Assembly (NCBI GenBank): GCA_963693285.1
Contig: OY848928.1
Coordinates: forward strand, 4,927,827 to 4,991,826
Direction of reading: 5' to 3'
From: Xestospongia muta
Taxonomy: Eukaryota; Porifera; Demospongiae; Haplosclerida; Petrosiidae
Length of the DNA: 64,000 bases
Shown piece by piece: positions 1 through 8,852 of the stretch; position 1 is the first letter of the stretch; every line of letters begins with the position of its first letter. The position numbers and the translations under genes were made by a program. Under the pieces are notes generated by a model, which ran no database searches, was not told the DNA's origin, and worked only from the letters and a program-made list of their open reading frames with translations.

Positions 1-2703
1 AATGTTGATGTTCAAATAGGGTTTTACAACTGTTTCTGGATGTTCAACAAAGCTCCAAAATCTTCTGTAATTTCTTTTAAAAACACACAGTTCCTTCAAG
101 CTAGTGTTCATTTTTTGAAAAACCTTTGGTTGAATAATTCTGTATTCCAGCAATCCTTTGGTGGAGAAACTTTCTGTCTTTCAAAGTTTGAAGATGTTGT
201 TGTGATTTTTGAAAACAGTAATATTACTTTCAATAATGGATCAGGAATTTGTGTTCAAAGCTCCAAATTAGAAATTAGAGAAACTATTTTGTTTGAAAGA
301 AATGCTGGCTTTAAAGGAGGTGGAATTTATTTAAGCGACAATGCCTGGATTTCTCTTTCGCAAATGTCACATGTTATATTCATTGAGAATATGGCTGTTT
401 ATGGGGCAGGAATCTACCAAAGCTCTATTGTCAACTCTACTCTCTGTTTTTTAGAAGTTGACTACACAAACACAAGTTACCCTCTTCCTCGTTTCACATT
501 TAATGACAACAGAGTGCTCATTAGTGGACAATCCATTTATTTTGGAGATCCTACACAACAATGTGTGACAGAAATGGACAATGTCTCAATTACATACATT
601 CCTAAGAACTCTCCTGTCCAGCAGATAACATCTACAGCAAAAACTATTAAATTCTCTGATCCAATTATCAATGATCATATAGAACTAATACTAGGTCAGT
701 ACTTGATACTCAATGCAACTATCACAGATTTATTTGACAACGCGACAACAGCTCTAATAAATGTCTACATTCTCCCTCAAGGAGAAAGTCTTTTTGGGAA
801 CATATCTTACAGACTTTCTGGCTTTACTTCTTTCACAATAGAAAGTGGTATCAACAATCCAAATATTTACATTGAGGGACCAATAGTTAATACTAAAGAC
901 ACAAGATATATTCTAAAAATAGCACAGGCTGAACAATCAAATGACTTTCAAAAGACTATTAACCTCACTATAAACAGCTGTTCTTTAGGGTTTAAATATA
1001 GCACTAACAAGTGCATTTGTGCATCTGAAGATTTGAAATGCAATTTCACATCTGGTAAGGCTTGTATCACTAAAGGTTACTGGCATGGTATTGTCAAAGG
1101 AAAACACATAACAGTTCTGTGTACTTCAGCCAAATGTAAAAACATAGAAAACTGCATTGATTGTTCTAGTACAGGATACTGTAAATTACCACAACAGGAA
1201 TCAGATCAATGTATTGACAATAGAGCTGGTGTCTTGTGCACTGAATGCTCACCAAATTATTCTTACACATTTGGAGCTATCAACTGTGTTCCTGTTACAA
1301 CTTGTGAAAATGGGAAGTTCATTATTATTGTGATTATGATGATTTTGTTCATCCTAATACTTCTCTTCCTACTGTTTGTCCTTTTGAAACTGGGTAAGCA
1401 TATCAAAGTGGGATATCTCTTTAGTTTCATCTATTACTTCAGTATTATTAATTACATACTCATACCAAATTACGTTAGTAATGAGAAGCGTATAATGGTG
1501 TCTTTATTTGAAAGTATCACTCAACTTAACCCACATTTCTTGGGTTACATACCAATCTGTCTTGCTCCCAAAAGCAGCATCCTTGAGCAGCAAATGATTC
1601 TCTATGTTAGTCCACTGCTGGTTTCAGCCATAGTTTTGAGTATATTGTGGCTATCTAAATACTGTCCTCGCTACCTTACTTTCAGAGACAATACACCAGT
1701 CAGAGCCATTTCTCTTCTTGTTTTACTCTCTTTTACAGATTTGGCTGAGACCAGCTTTAATATAATGAACCCAATAGAGTTTGAAGAAGTTGAGACAGTC
1801 TTTGTCAAAATCCAACCAAGTACAGAATACTTTGCTTTAAAGGAACATCTACCCTGGTTTATTTTTAGTGCATTTATTGAATTTGGACTAGTTCTACCAT
1901 TTACGTTCTTCCTCCTTTTAGCACCATTGTTGATACGTTGTTGTAACTTGAATAAAATAAAGCCTTTTCTAGATGAATTCCAAGGATGTTACAAGGACAA
2001 ATATCGATGGATGGCTGGTTACTATTTCCTGTGTAGACAACTATACTTAGTAGTTTCAATAACACCTTCAGCTACCAATACATCACTACAATATGCCTAT
2101 CAAATCACGTCACTGTTTGTATTTATAATACATGCTGTTCTACAACCTTACAATAGTAAATGGCTGAATGTTATGGACACCATTCTCCTTGCTGATCTTC
2201 TCTGTATTACTGTTTCATATGGAATCACAGCTAATACAGTGTACGATAATCTCAAATATGGCCACCAACTACAACAAGGTGTAGCATACATGTTAATTTT
2301 GATACCAGTGTTCTGTGCACTAGGTGGTCTTGTCCTAGCTATTGGATATGAGTTACCATCCAAGTATAAAGAAAGAATTCAAAAGATCTTCAAATTCAAG
2401 ACAAGGAAGTTTGCCAACACTCTACGTGAACCATTGATACCACCTTCTACAGATGTGCAAATAACAGACTCTATTTCTCAGAACAGACAAGGCTACCGTG
2501 ATTCTATTCTTGGACTGTTAGACAATGTAACACATGCAGAGCTCATCCCAGTTATACAAAAAAGGGAACAAGCACTGATTCATCAAGAGTCTCAAGCTAG
2601 CTGTATTATCATTGAGCGTCCACGTCGTGTCTCTTACTGTCAGGAATGGCAGGAGAATCTCAATGAAAGTACTGCAGCAGAAGAAGATGGTAACAACTTG
2701 TGA
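1..2703 (+). CDS. Subfamily A beta-helix/multipass membrane protein A1, 5'-truncated by window edge
   Basis: The reading frame is open from base 1, so this is the C-terminal three quarters of a protein whose complete paralogs start about 1 kb earlier; the ATG at 40 is internal. Visible parts in order: end of a predicted beta-helix ectodomain with GGGIYLS and YGAGIYQ repeats; a cysteine-rich stalk beginning at SCSLGFKYS (about 980) and ending NRAGVLCTEC; about 9-10 hydrophobic segments from about 1315 to 2350; the signature KPFLDEFQGCYKDKYRW (about 1960-2010); and a basic then acidic cytoplasmic tail with REPLIPPSTD, YRDSILGLLD and YCQEWQENLNES. The Pmp-like repeat assignment rests on the GG-x-x-Y/F-x-x-N pattern; receptor or adhesion function is inference. 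An ATTAAA signal lies at 2833. Confidence 0.85.
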   Translation, partial: NVDVQIGFYNCFWMFNKAPKSSVISFKNTQFLQASVHFLKNLWLNNSVFQQSFGGETFCLSKFEDVVVIFENSNITFNNGSGICVQSSKLEIRETILFERNAGFKGGGIYLSDNAWISLSQMSHVIFIENMAVYGAGIYQSSIVNSTLCFLEVDYTNTSYPLPRFTFNDNRVLISGQSIYFGDPTQQCVTEMDNVSITYIPKNSPVQQITSTAKTIKFSDPIINDHIELILGQYLILNATITDLFDNATTALINVYILPQGESLFGNISYRLSGFTSFTIESGINNPNIYIEGPIVNTKDTRYILKIAQAEQSNDFQKTINLTINSCSLGFKYSTNKCICASEDLKCNFTSGKACITKGYWHGIVKGKHITVLCTSAKCKNIENCIDCSSTGYCKLPQQESDQCIDNRAGVLCTECSPNYSYTFGAINCVPVTTCENGKFIIIVIMMILFILILLFLLFVLLKLGKHIKVGYLFSFIYYFSIINYILIPNYVSNEKRIMVSLFESITQLNPHFLGYIPICLAPKSSILEQQMILYVSPLLVSAIVLSILWLSKYCPRYLTFRDNTPVRAISLLVLLSFTDLAETSFNIMNPIEFEEVETVFVKIQPSTEYFALKEHLPWFIFSAFIEFGLVLPFTFFLLLAPLLIRCCNLNKIKPFLDEFQGCYKDKYRWMAGYYFLCRQLYLVVSITPSATNTSLQYAYQITSLFVFIIHAVLQPYNSKWLNVMDTILLADLLCITVSYGITANTVYDNLKYGHQLQQGVAYMLILIPVFCALGGLVLAIGYELPSKYKERIQKIFKFKTRKFANTLREPLIPPSTDVQITDSISQNRQGYRDSILGLLDNVTHAELIPVIQKREQALIHQESQASCIIIERPRRVSYCQEWQENLNESTAAEEDGNNL

Positions 2704-2918
2704 AAGTACTTGTGCTGTGTGTAGTTATTTTCATTAGAGTATACATGTGTGTTTGGATATTGTGTTTTGCTTTTTAGAATTAGTGCTATTTTCTGTGATC
2801 CATTGTTGTTTTGAATATTGTACTATGACACAATTAAAGGTCAAAGATAGTATCTTAAATATAGTGACTGTAAAAACTTCGATCAAAACAGCCTGACAAA
2901 GAAAATCCGGCTATATAC

Positions 2919-2928
2919 CCAAATATGG
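2919..2928 (+). promoter_or_regulatory. CArG-like box ahead of relic B start
   Basis: CCAAATATGG (CC, six A/T, GG) lies 31 nt before the relic B start codon at 2960. The same element is at matching distance before intact B genes (17553, 25393) and before the second relic (7786), so it is probably part of the old B promoter. Binding by an SRF/MEF2-type factor is not shown. Confidence 0.4.
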
Positions 2929-2959
2929 TAACAACTGTTCAAAAGGACAAAAAGTCCAA

Positions 2960-3112
2960 ATGACTACTCTGACAGCTATCACTGGGTTTCTCTTGCTCCT
3001 ACTGGTTATTACTGAGAGTTCTCTACAAGTAGAAAGTACTCTAGTTATCAGTACAGATAGAATTAACACACCTGGCTGTTTCAATCAAGCAGTTAAACAA
3101 AAATATAGATAA
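2960..3112 (+). pseudogene. Relic 5' end of a subfamily B gene (copy 1)
   Basis: A 50-codon ORF begins MTTLTAITGFLLLLLVITES and continues to TPGCFNQAVK before ending KQKYR and stop. The first 45 codons match the signal peptide and first residues of intact B proteins (MATLTAITGVVLLLLAI..., TPDCFNQGVT). Homology then stops abruptly and unrelated AT-rich DNA follows. It sits about 255 nt after the A1 stop, the same place where A4 is followed by intact B1. It is read as the stub of a deleted B gene; a secreted 50-residue peptide cannot be excluded. Confidence 0.75.
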
Positions 3113-3126
3113 ATAGATATATTTTC

Positions 3127-3240
3127 ATGAGAAGTGTTATCTGCAAGAGAATGTGCTATTGCTTTAGTTTGTCTCTCATCATCATTTCACTGACAACACT
3201 CACATCTATTAGGACAGTTGTTTTGAAAATGCACAGTTAG
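3127..3240 (+). other. Conserved 37-codon ORF after B relic (copy 1)
   Basis: The ORF reads MRSVICKRMCYCFSLSLII, a hydrophobic stretch, then KMHS and stop. The same ORF, with start and stop kept, recurs at 12954-13067, and its beginning forms the first 37 codons of the fused ORF at 7994. It is either a small membrane or secreted peptide or simply conserved because the cassettes are recent duplicates. No family is recognised. Confidence 0.3.
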
Positions 3241-3899
3241 CAACTATAATGTTTGAGGCAGCATGTGCCATGCGTCATCCATATATGCATATTACTAATA
3301 TGACAATGTTAATACATTTGTCACATTTTATATAGAGTGTACAGAGTACTCCACCATAACCAACAGTTTATACAAGTCATAGTGATATTATATCACATGT
3401 CTCTGAGTGAGCTGAATGTAAGTGTTGCACATATAGACAGCATGTCAAACAATAATACAAAATTGCTAAGGTTACAGAAATGATAATTTGAGTTGACTCT
3501 ATACTATGCAATGTTTTTGAAAAACCCATATAGATCACTGTTAAGACAGATTGGTTATTTCAACCAAGTCACAGTCACTTAGGTTGTGTATTCATGTCTA
3601 CAAAATATACTAAAGTATTAACAAAGTGCACTGTTTTGATTACGCATTACTATGGAATTGCAGTGTTCATGTATTTCAACATATGACTTCTCAAAAAGGA
3701 TATGTGTTGTGCTAAATTGAACATCCTTAATCTAATTCATAGCTAACTTGTGCCAATTTGGAGTAGCTTGAGGTGTACAGCTGGTAAAAAGAACAAGGTA
3801 AGTTTTAGTTCTTCTCCTAACAGTATATTAAGACTAAATTATATAGTTAATAGTTGTTCACACATAAAGCTATAATTCAGATCTTTTGTATAGAGTTAG
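3241..3899 (+). promoter_or_regulatory. Spacer, promoter region and 5' UTR intron of A2
   Basis: No protein gene was seen. The part from about 3541 is repeated before A3 (8494-8749) and A4 (13310-13568), which marks it as the 5' flank of subfamily A. It ends in a probable leader exon ...AAGAACAAG followed by a consensus donor GTAAGT at 3798; the acceptor TTAG at 3896-3899 lies one base before the A2 ATG, giving a 102-nt UTR intron. The equivalent intron is 102 nt before A3 (8750-8851) and 99 nt before A4 (13569-13667). Confidence 0.55.
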
Positions 3900-3900
3900 A

Positions 3901-6900
3901 ATGCAGACTGTCCTACTTATTGTGCTCTGTGTAGTTGGTGCAGTGACATCTAACTGTCCTCTACAGCCAACAGCTTTTATAAGTTATAATGATACTCTCC
4001 TGTCTTTAAGTGAGCTGAAGGGAAATTGTACTCAAGCAACATATGAAAATAACACCAATTGTTGTTCTTGTGACAATAATATTCGAGTATGTGATAACTT
4101 AGATTCAGCACTACACACCATAACATCTCTAGAAACATCCATACAGATCACATTAGGTGATAATGAAACAATGACCTATTATACTATGACCTCATCACCA
4201 CAATTAAGTTCACATCATGTTATATTTTATGGCTATGGTGACACTATCATTCAATGTAATGATACAGGGATTGCTTTTATTGGAATAACAAGACTAGAAT
4301 TGTATCATCTAACATGGCAATCATGTGGCTATAAGTATATTAAAAACAAATATAGCCCCCTTACAGGAATGGTCATTGAAAACTGTCAAAGTGTACTCCT
4401 TCATGATGTACATGTCATTGACAGTCCAAATACTGGTTGTTTCATTGACATCATTAGACAAGACACATTTTATAACTACACTATTGAGTATTCATCTTTT
4501 GTAAACAATGGACCAGGTAGTGGACTCTCTATAAAATTACAAGAAAACACTCCAAGTACCTTTATATTTCGAAACACTCTTTTCTATAACAATACAGGTG
4601 ATTTTGGAGGAGGAGTCACTGCAACAATGCAAAATTTGCCCACAGGCAATGGTTGTGGAAACCTAATACCAAATATACAATTTATTGATTGTAACTTCAC
4701 AGAAAACAATGCTAAGTACCATGGGGGTGGAGTCTATCTACTAGCACAGTCATCATTATACAATGCAACCTTTACTGGCTGTTATATTACTAGTAATACA
4801 GCAAATAAATCAGGTGGAGGAGCATACTTAGAAGTTAACGATGATGTAGCAACTTGCAATGTTGATGTTCAAATAGGGTTTTACAACTGTTTCTGGATGC
4901 TCAACAAGGCTCCAATATCTTCTATAATTTTATTTAAAAGCAAACAGTTCCTTCAAGCTAGTGGTCATTTCTTGGAAAACCTTTGGTTAAATAATTCTGT
5001 ATTCCGGCAATCCTTTGGTGGAGAAACTTTCTGTCTTTCATACTTTAAAGATGTTGTTGTGATTTTTGAAAACAGTAATATTACATTCAACAATGGATCA
5101 GGAATTTGTGTTCAAAGCTCCAAATTAGAAATTAGAGAGACTATTTTGTTTGAAAGAAATGCTGGCTTTAAAGGAGGTGGAATTTATTTAAGCGACAATG
5201 CCTGGATTTCTCTCTTGCAAATGTCACATGTTATATTCATTGAGAATATGGCTTTTTATGGGGCAGGAATCTACCAAAGCTCTATTGTCAACTCTACTCT
5301 CTGTTTTTTAAAAGTTGACTACACAAACACAAGTTACCCTCTTCCTCGTTTCACATTTCATGACAACAGAGTGCTCATTAGTGGACAATCCATTTATTTT
5401 GGAGATCCTACACAACAATGTGTGACAGAAATGGACAATGTCTCAATTACATACATTCCAAAGGGCTCTCCTGTCCAGCAGATAACATCTACAGCAACTA
5501 CCATTATTTTCTCTGATCCAATTATCAATGATCATATAGAACTGATACTAGGTCAGTACTTGATACTCAATGCAACTATCACTGATTTATTTCACAACGC
5601 AACAACAGCTCTAATAAATGTCTTCATTCTCCCTCAAGGAGAAAGTATTTTTGGGAACATGTCTTACACACTTTCTGGCTTTACTTCTTTCACAATAGAA
5701 AGTGGTATCAACAATTCAAATATTTACATTGAGGGACCAATAGTTAATACTAAAGACACAAAATATGTTCTAAAAATAGCACAGGCTAAACAATCAAATG
5801 ACTTTCAAAAGACTATTAACCTCACTATAAACAGCTGTCCTTTAGGTTTTAAACATAGCACTAACAAGTGCATTTGTGCATCTGAAGATTTGATGTGCAA
5901 TTTCACATTAGGTAAAGCTTGCATCACTAAAGGTTACTGGCATGGTATTGTCAGAAAAAAAGACATAACAGTTCCGTGTACTTCAGCCAAATGTAAAAAC
6001 ATAGAAAACTGCATTGATTGTTCTAGTACAGGATACTGTAAATTACCACAACAGGAATCAGATCAATGTATTGACAATAGAGCTGGTGTCTTGTGCACTG
6101 AATGCTCACTAAATTATTCTTACACATTTGGAGCTATCAACTGTGTTCCTGTTACAACTTGTGAAGATGGGAAGTTCATTATTATTGTGATTACGATGAT
6201 TTTGTTCATCCTAATACTTCTCTTCCTACTATTTGTCCTTCTGAAACTGGGTAAGCATATTAAAGTGGGATATCTCTTTAGTTTCATCTATTACTTCAGT
6301 ATTATTGACTACATACTCAAACCAAATTACGTTAGTAATGAGAAGCGTATAATGGTGTCTTTATTTGAAAGTATCACTCAACTTAACCCACATTTCTTGG
6401 GTTACATACCAATCTGTCTTGCTCCCAAAAGCACCATCCTTGAACAGCAAATGATTCTCTATGTTGGTCCACTGCTGGTTTCAACCATTGTTTTGAGTAT
6501 ATTGTGTCTGTCTAAATGCTGTCCTCGCTACCTTACTTTCAGAGACAATACAACTGTTAGAGCCATTTCTCTTCTTGTTTTACTCTCTTTCACAGATCTG
6601 GCTGTGGCTAGCTTTAATATATTGAACCCAATAAAGTTTAAAGGAGTTGAGACAGTCTTTGTCAACATCCAACCAAGTACAGAATACTTTGCTTTAAAGG
6701 AGCATCTACCCTGGTTTATTTTTAGTGCATTCATTGAATTTGGACTGGTTCTACCATTTACGTTCTTCCTTCTTTTTGCACCATTGTTGATACGTTGTTG
6801 TAACTTGAATAAAATAAAGCCTTTTCTAGATGAATTCCAAGGATGTTACAAGGACAAATATCGATGGATGGCTGGTTACTATTTCCTGTGTAGACAACTA

Positions 6901-7560
6901 TACTTAGTAGTTTCTATAGCACCTTCATCTACCAATTCATCAGTACAATATTCCTATCAAATAACATCATTGTTTGTATTTATAATACATGCTGTTCTAC
7001 AACCTTACAATAGCAAATGGCTGAATGTTGTGGACACCATTCTCCTTGCTGATCTTCTCTGTATTACTGTTTCATATGGAATCACAGCTAATACAGTGTA
7101 TGATAATCTCAAATATGGCCACCTACTACAACAAGGTGTAACATACGTATTAATTTTGATACCAGTGTTCTATGCCATAGGTGGTCTTGTCCTAGCTATT
7201 GGATATAAGCTACAATCCAAGTATAAAGAAAGAATTCAAAAGGTCTTCAAATTCAAGACAAGGAAGCGTGCCAACACTCTACGTGAACCATTGATACCAC
7301 CTTCTACAGATGTGCAAATAACAGACTCTATTTCTCAGAACAGACAAGGCTACCGTGATTCTATTCTTGGACTGTTAGACAATGTAACACATGCAGAGCC
7401 CATCCCAGTTATACAAAAAAGGGAACAAACACTGATTCATCAAGAGTCTCAAGCTAGCTGTATTATCATTGAGCGTCCACGTCATGTCTCCTACTGTCAG
7501 GAATGGCAGGAGAACCTCAATGAAAGTACTGCAGCAGAAGAAGATGGTAACAAGTTGTGA
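3901..7560 (+). CDS. Subfamily A beta-helix/multipass membrane protein A2 (1219 aa)
   Basis: The start is the ATG at 3901, chosen because the signal peptide MQTVLLIVLCVVGAVTS begins there and all paralogs share it; the frame is open a few codons upstream only through the UTR intron. Residues 1-17 are a signal peptide; about 130-560 carry Pmp-like repeats (GGGVTAT near 236, GGGVYLL 275, GGGAYLE 304, GGGIYLS 425, YGAGIYQ 452) with many N-x-S/T sites; about 643-750 a cysteine-rich stalk; about 755-1100 some 9-10 transmembrane segments with KPFLDEFQGCYKDKYRW near 974; about 1105-1219 the cytoplasmic tail with YCQEWQENLNES. There is one long coding exon. A cell-surface location follows from topology; ligand and signalling are unknown. 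Confidence 0.88.
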   Translation: MQTVLLIVLCVVGAVTSNCPLQPTAFISYNDTLLSLSELKGNCTQATYENNTNCCSCDNNIRVCDNLDSALHTITSLETSIQITLGDNETMTYYTMTSSPQLSSHHVIFYGYGDTIIQCNDTGIAFIGITRLELYHLTWQSCGYKYIKNKYSPLTGMVIENCQSVLLHDVHVIDSPNTGCFIDIIRQDTFYNYTIEYSSFVNNGPGSGLSIKLQENTPSTFIFRNTLFYNNTGDFGGGVTATMQNLPTGNGCGNLIPNIQFIDCNFTENNAKYHGGGVYLLAQSSLYNATFTGCYITSNTANKSGGGAYLEVNDDVATCNVDVQIGFYNCFWMLNKAPISSIILFKSKQFLQASGHFLENLWLNNSVFRQSFGGETFCLSYFKDVVVIFENSNITFNNGSGICVQSSKLEIRETILFERNAGFKGGGIYLSDNAWISLLQMSHVIFIENMAFYGAGIYQSSIVNSTLCFLKVDYTNTSYPLPRFTFHDNRVLISGQSIYFGDPTQQCVTEMDNVSITYIPKGSPVQQITSTATTIIFSDPIINDHIELILGQYLILNATITDLFHNATTALINVFILPQGESIFGNMSYTLSGFTSFTIESGINNSNIYIEGPIVNTKDTKYVLKIAQAKQSNDFQKTINLTINSCPLGFKHSTNKCICASEDLMCNFTLGKACITKGYWHGIVRKKDITVPCTSAKCKNIENCIDCSSTGYCKLPQQESDQCIDNRAGVLCTECSLNYSYTFGAINCVPVTTCEDGKFIIIVITMILFILILLFLLFVLLKLGKHIKVGYLFSFIYYFSIIDYILKPNYVSNEKRIMVSLFESITQLNPHFLGYIPICLAPKSTILEQQMILYVGPLLVSTIVLSILCLSKCCPRYLTFRDNTTVRAISLLVLLSFTDLAVASFNILNPIKFKGVETVFVNIQPSTEYFALKEHLPWFIFSAFIEFGLVLPFTFFLLFAPLLIRCCNLNKIKPFLDEFQGCYKDKYRWMAGYYFLCRQLYLVVSIAPSSTNSSVQYSYQITSLFVFIIHAVLQPYNSKWLNVVDTILLADLLCITVSYGITANTVYDNLKYGHLLQQGVTYVLILIPVFYAIGGLVLAIGYKLQSKYKERIQKVFKFKTRKRANTLREPLIPPSTDVQITDSISQNRQGYRDSILGLLDNVTHAEPIPVIQKREQTLIHQESQASCIIIERPRHVSYCQEWQENLNESTAAEEDGNKL

Positions 7561-7826
7561 AAGTACTTGTGCATGTGTGTGTGTGTGTGTGTGTAGTTAT
7601 TTTCATTAGGGTACACGTGTGTGTTTGGATATTGTGTTTTTCTTTCTAGAATTAGTATTTTCTGTGATCCATTGTTGTTTTGAATATTGTACTATGACAC
7701 AATTAAAGGTCAAAGATAGTATCTTAAATGTAGTGACTGTAAAACTTCAATCAAAACAGCCTGACAAAAAAATCCAGCTATATACCCAAATATGGTAACA
7801 ACTGTTCAAAAGGACAAAAAGTCCAA
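7561..7826 (+). other. A2 3' UTR with (GT)n and spacer to relic B
   Basis: The 3' flank holds a (GT)n run at about 7574-7594, an ATTAAA polyadenylation-type hexamer at 7702 and the CArG-like CCAAATATGG at 7786-7795 just before the second B relic. No coding region was seen. Confidence 0.45.
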
Positions 7827-7979
7827 ATGACTACTCTGACAGCTATCACTGGGTTTCTTTTGCTCCTACTGGTTATTACTGAGAGTTCTCTACAAGTAGA
7901 AAGTACTCTAGTTATCAGTACAGATAGAATTAACACACCTGACTGTTTCAATCAAGGAGTTAAACAAAAATATAGATAA
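7827..7979 (+). pseudogene. Relic 5' end of a subfamily B gene (copy 2)
   Basis: This is a second 50-codon stub, starting MTTLTAITGFLLLLLVITES and running through TPDCFNQGVK to a stop after KQKYR. It breaks off at the same codon as the stub at 2960, so the deletion happened once, before the A-relic cassette was duplicated. It lies about 265 nt after the A2 stop. Confidence 0.75.
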
Positions 7980-7993
7980 ATAGATATAGTTTC

Positions 7994-8353
7994 ATGAGAA
8001 GTATTATCTGCAAGAGAATGTGCTATTGCTTTAGTTTGTCTCTCATCATCATTTCACTGACAACACTCACATCTATTAAGACAGTTGCTTTGAAAATGCA
8101 TAGTATGCAAACACTGAACCTACACTTAGAGGAGGAACAGGGTTTTCGTGAGTCTATTTTTGGGCTGTTAGACAGCTATACACCTGAAAAACCCAGCCCA
8201 GTTATACAGCATATGGAACAAACACTGTTTTTTCAAGAGTCACAACCAAAAACTACTATCATTGAACATCCATGTCGTATCTTTTACTGTCAGGAATGGC
8301 AGGAGAACCTCAATGAAAGCAGTGCACCAGAAGAAGATGGTAACAACTTGTGA
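7994..8353 (+). pseudogene. Fusion ORF: conserved 37-codon leader joined to an orphan A-type cytoplasmic tail (119 aa)
   Basis: Codons 1-37 match the small ORF found after the other B relics (MRSIICKRMCYCFSLSLII...KMHS). Where the other copies stop, this copy continues in frame into MQTLNLHLEEEQGFRES... and YCQEWQENLNES, which is the cytoplasmic tail of an A4-type protein, followed by an A4-type 3' UTR (GAAAGAAAATATGTGTGTG). The rest of that A gene is missing. It is most simply a deletion remnant joining a spacer to the tail of a lost A gene. The frame is kept and the hydrophobic leader could act as a membrane anchor, so a small expressed protein is possible but unproven. Confidence 0.55.
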
Positions 8354-8851
8354 AAGAAAATATGTGTGTGCACGAGTGTATGTGTGTGTGTGTGTGTACA
8401 TGTGTTCATTAGTGTGTACATGAGTGTTTAGAATTAATACTTTTTTCTGTGATCACTTGTTTGTACTATGACACAATTAAAGGTCAAAGATAGTGTAGAG
8501 ATTGGTGATTTCGAACAAGTCACAGTCACTTGGGTTGTGTATTCATGTCTACAAAATATATTATTAAAGTATTAACAATGTACACTGTTGATTACGCATT
8601 ACTATGGAATTGCACCATTCATGTTATTCAACATATGACTTCTCAAAAAGGATATGTGTTGTGCTAAATTGAGCAACATTAATCTAATTCATAGTTAACT
8701 TGTGCCAATTTGGAGTAGGTTGAGGTGTACAGTTGGTAAAAAGAACAAGGTAAGTTTTAGTTCTTCTCCTAACAGTATATTAAGACTAAATTATATAGTT
8801 AATAGTTGTTCACACATAAAGCTATAATTCCTATCATTTGTATTGAACTAG
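8354..8851 (+). promoter_or_regulatory. Shortened spacer, promoter region and 5' UTR intron of A3
   Basis: A (GT)n tract at about 8364-8398 is followed by the A-type 5' flank from about 8494. The block between the relic and the promoter that is present before A2 and A4 is missing here, replaced by the orphan tail. Donor GTAAGT is at 8750 and acceptor CTAG ends at 8851, one base before the ATG. Confidence 0.5.
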
Positions 8852-8852
8852 A

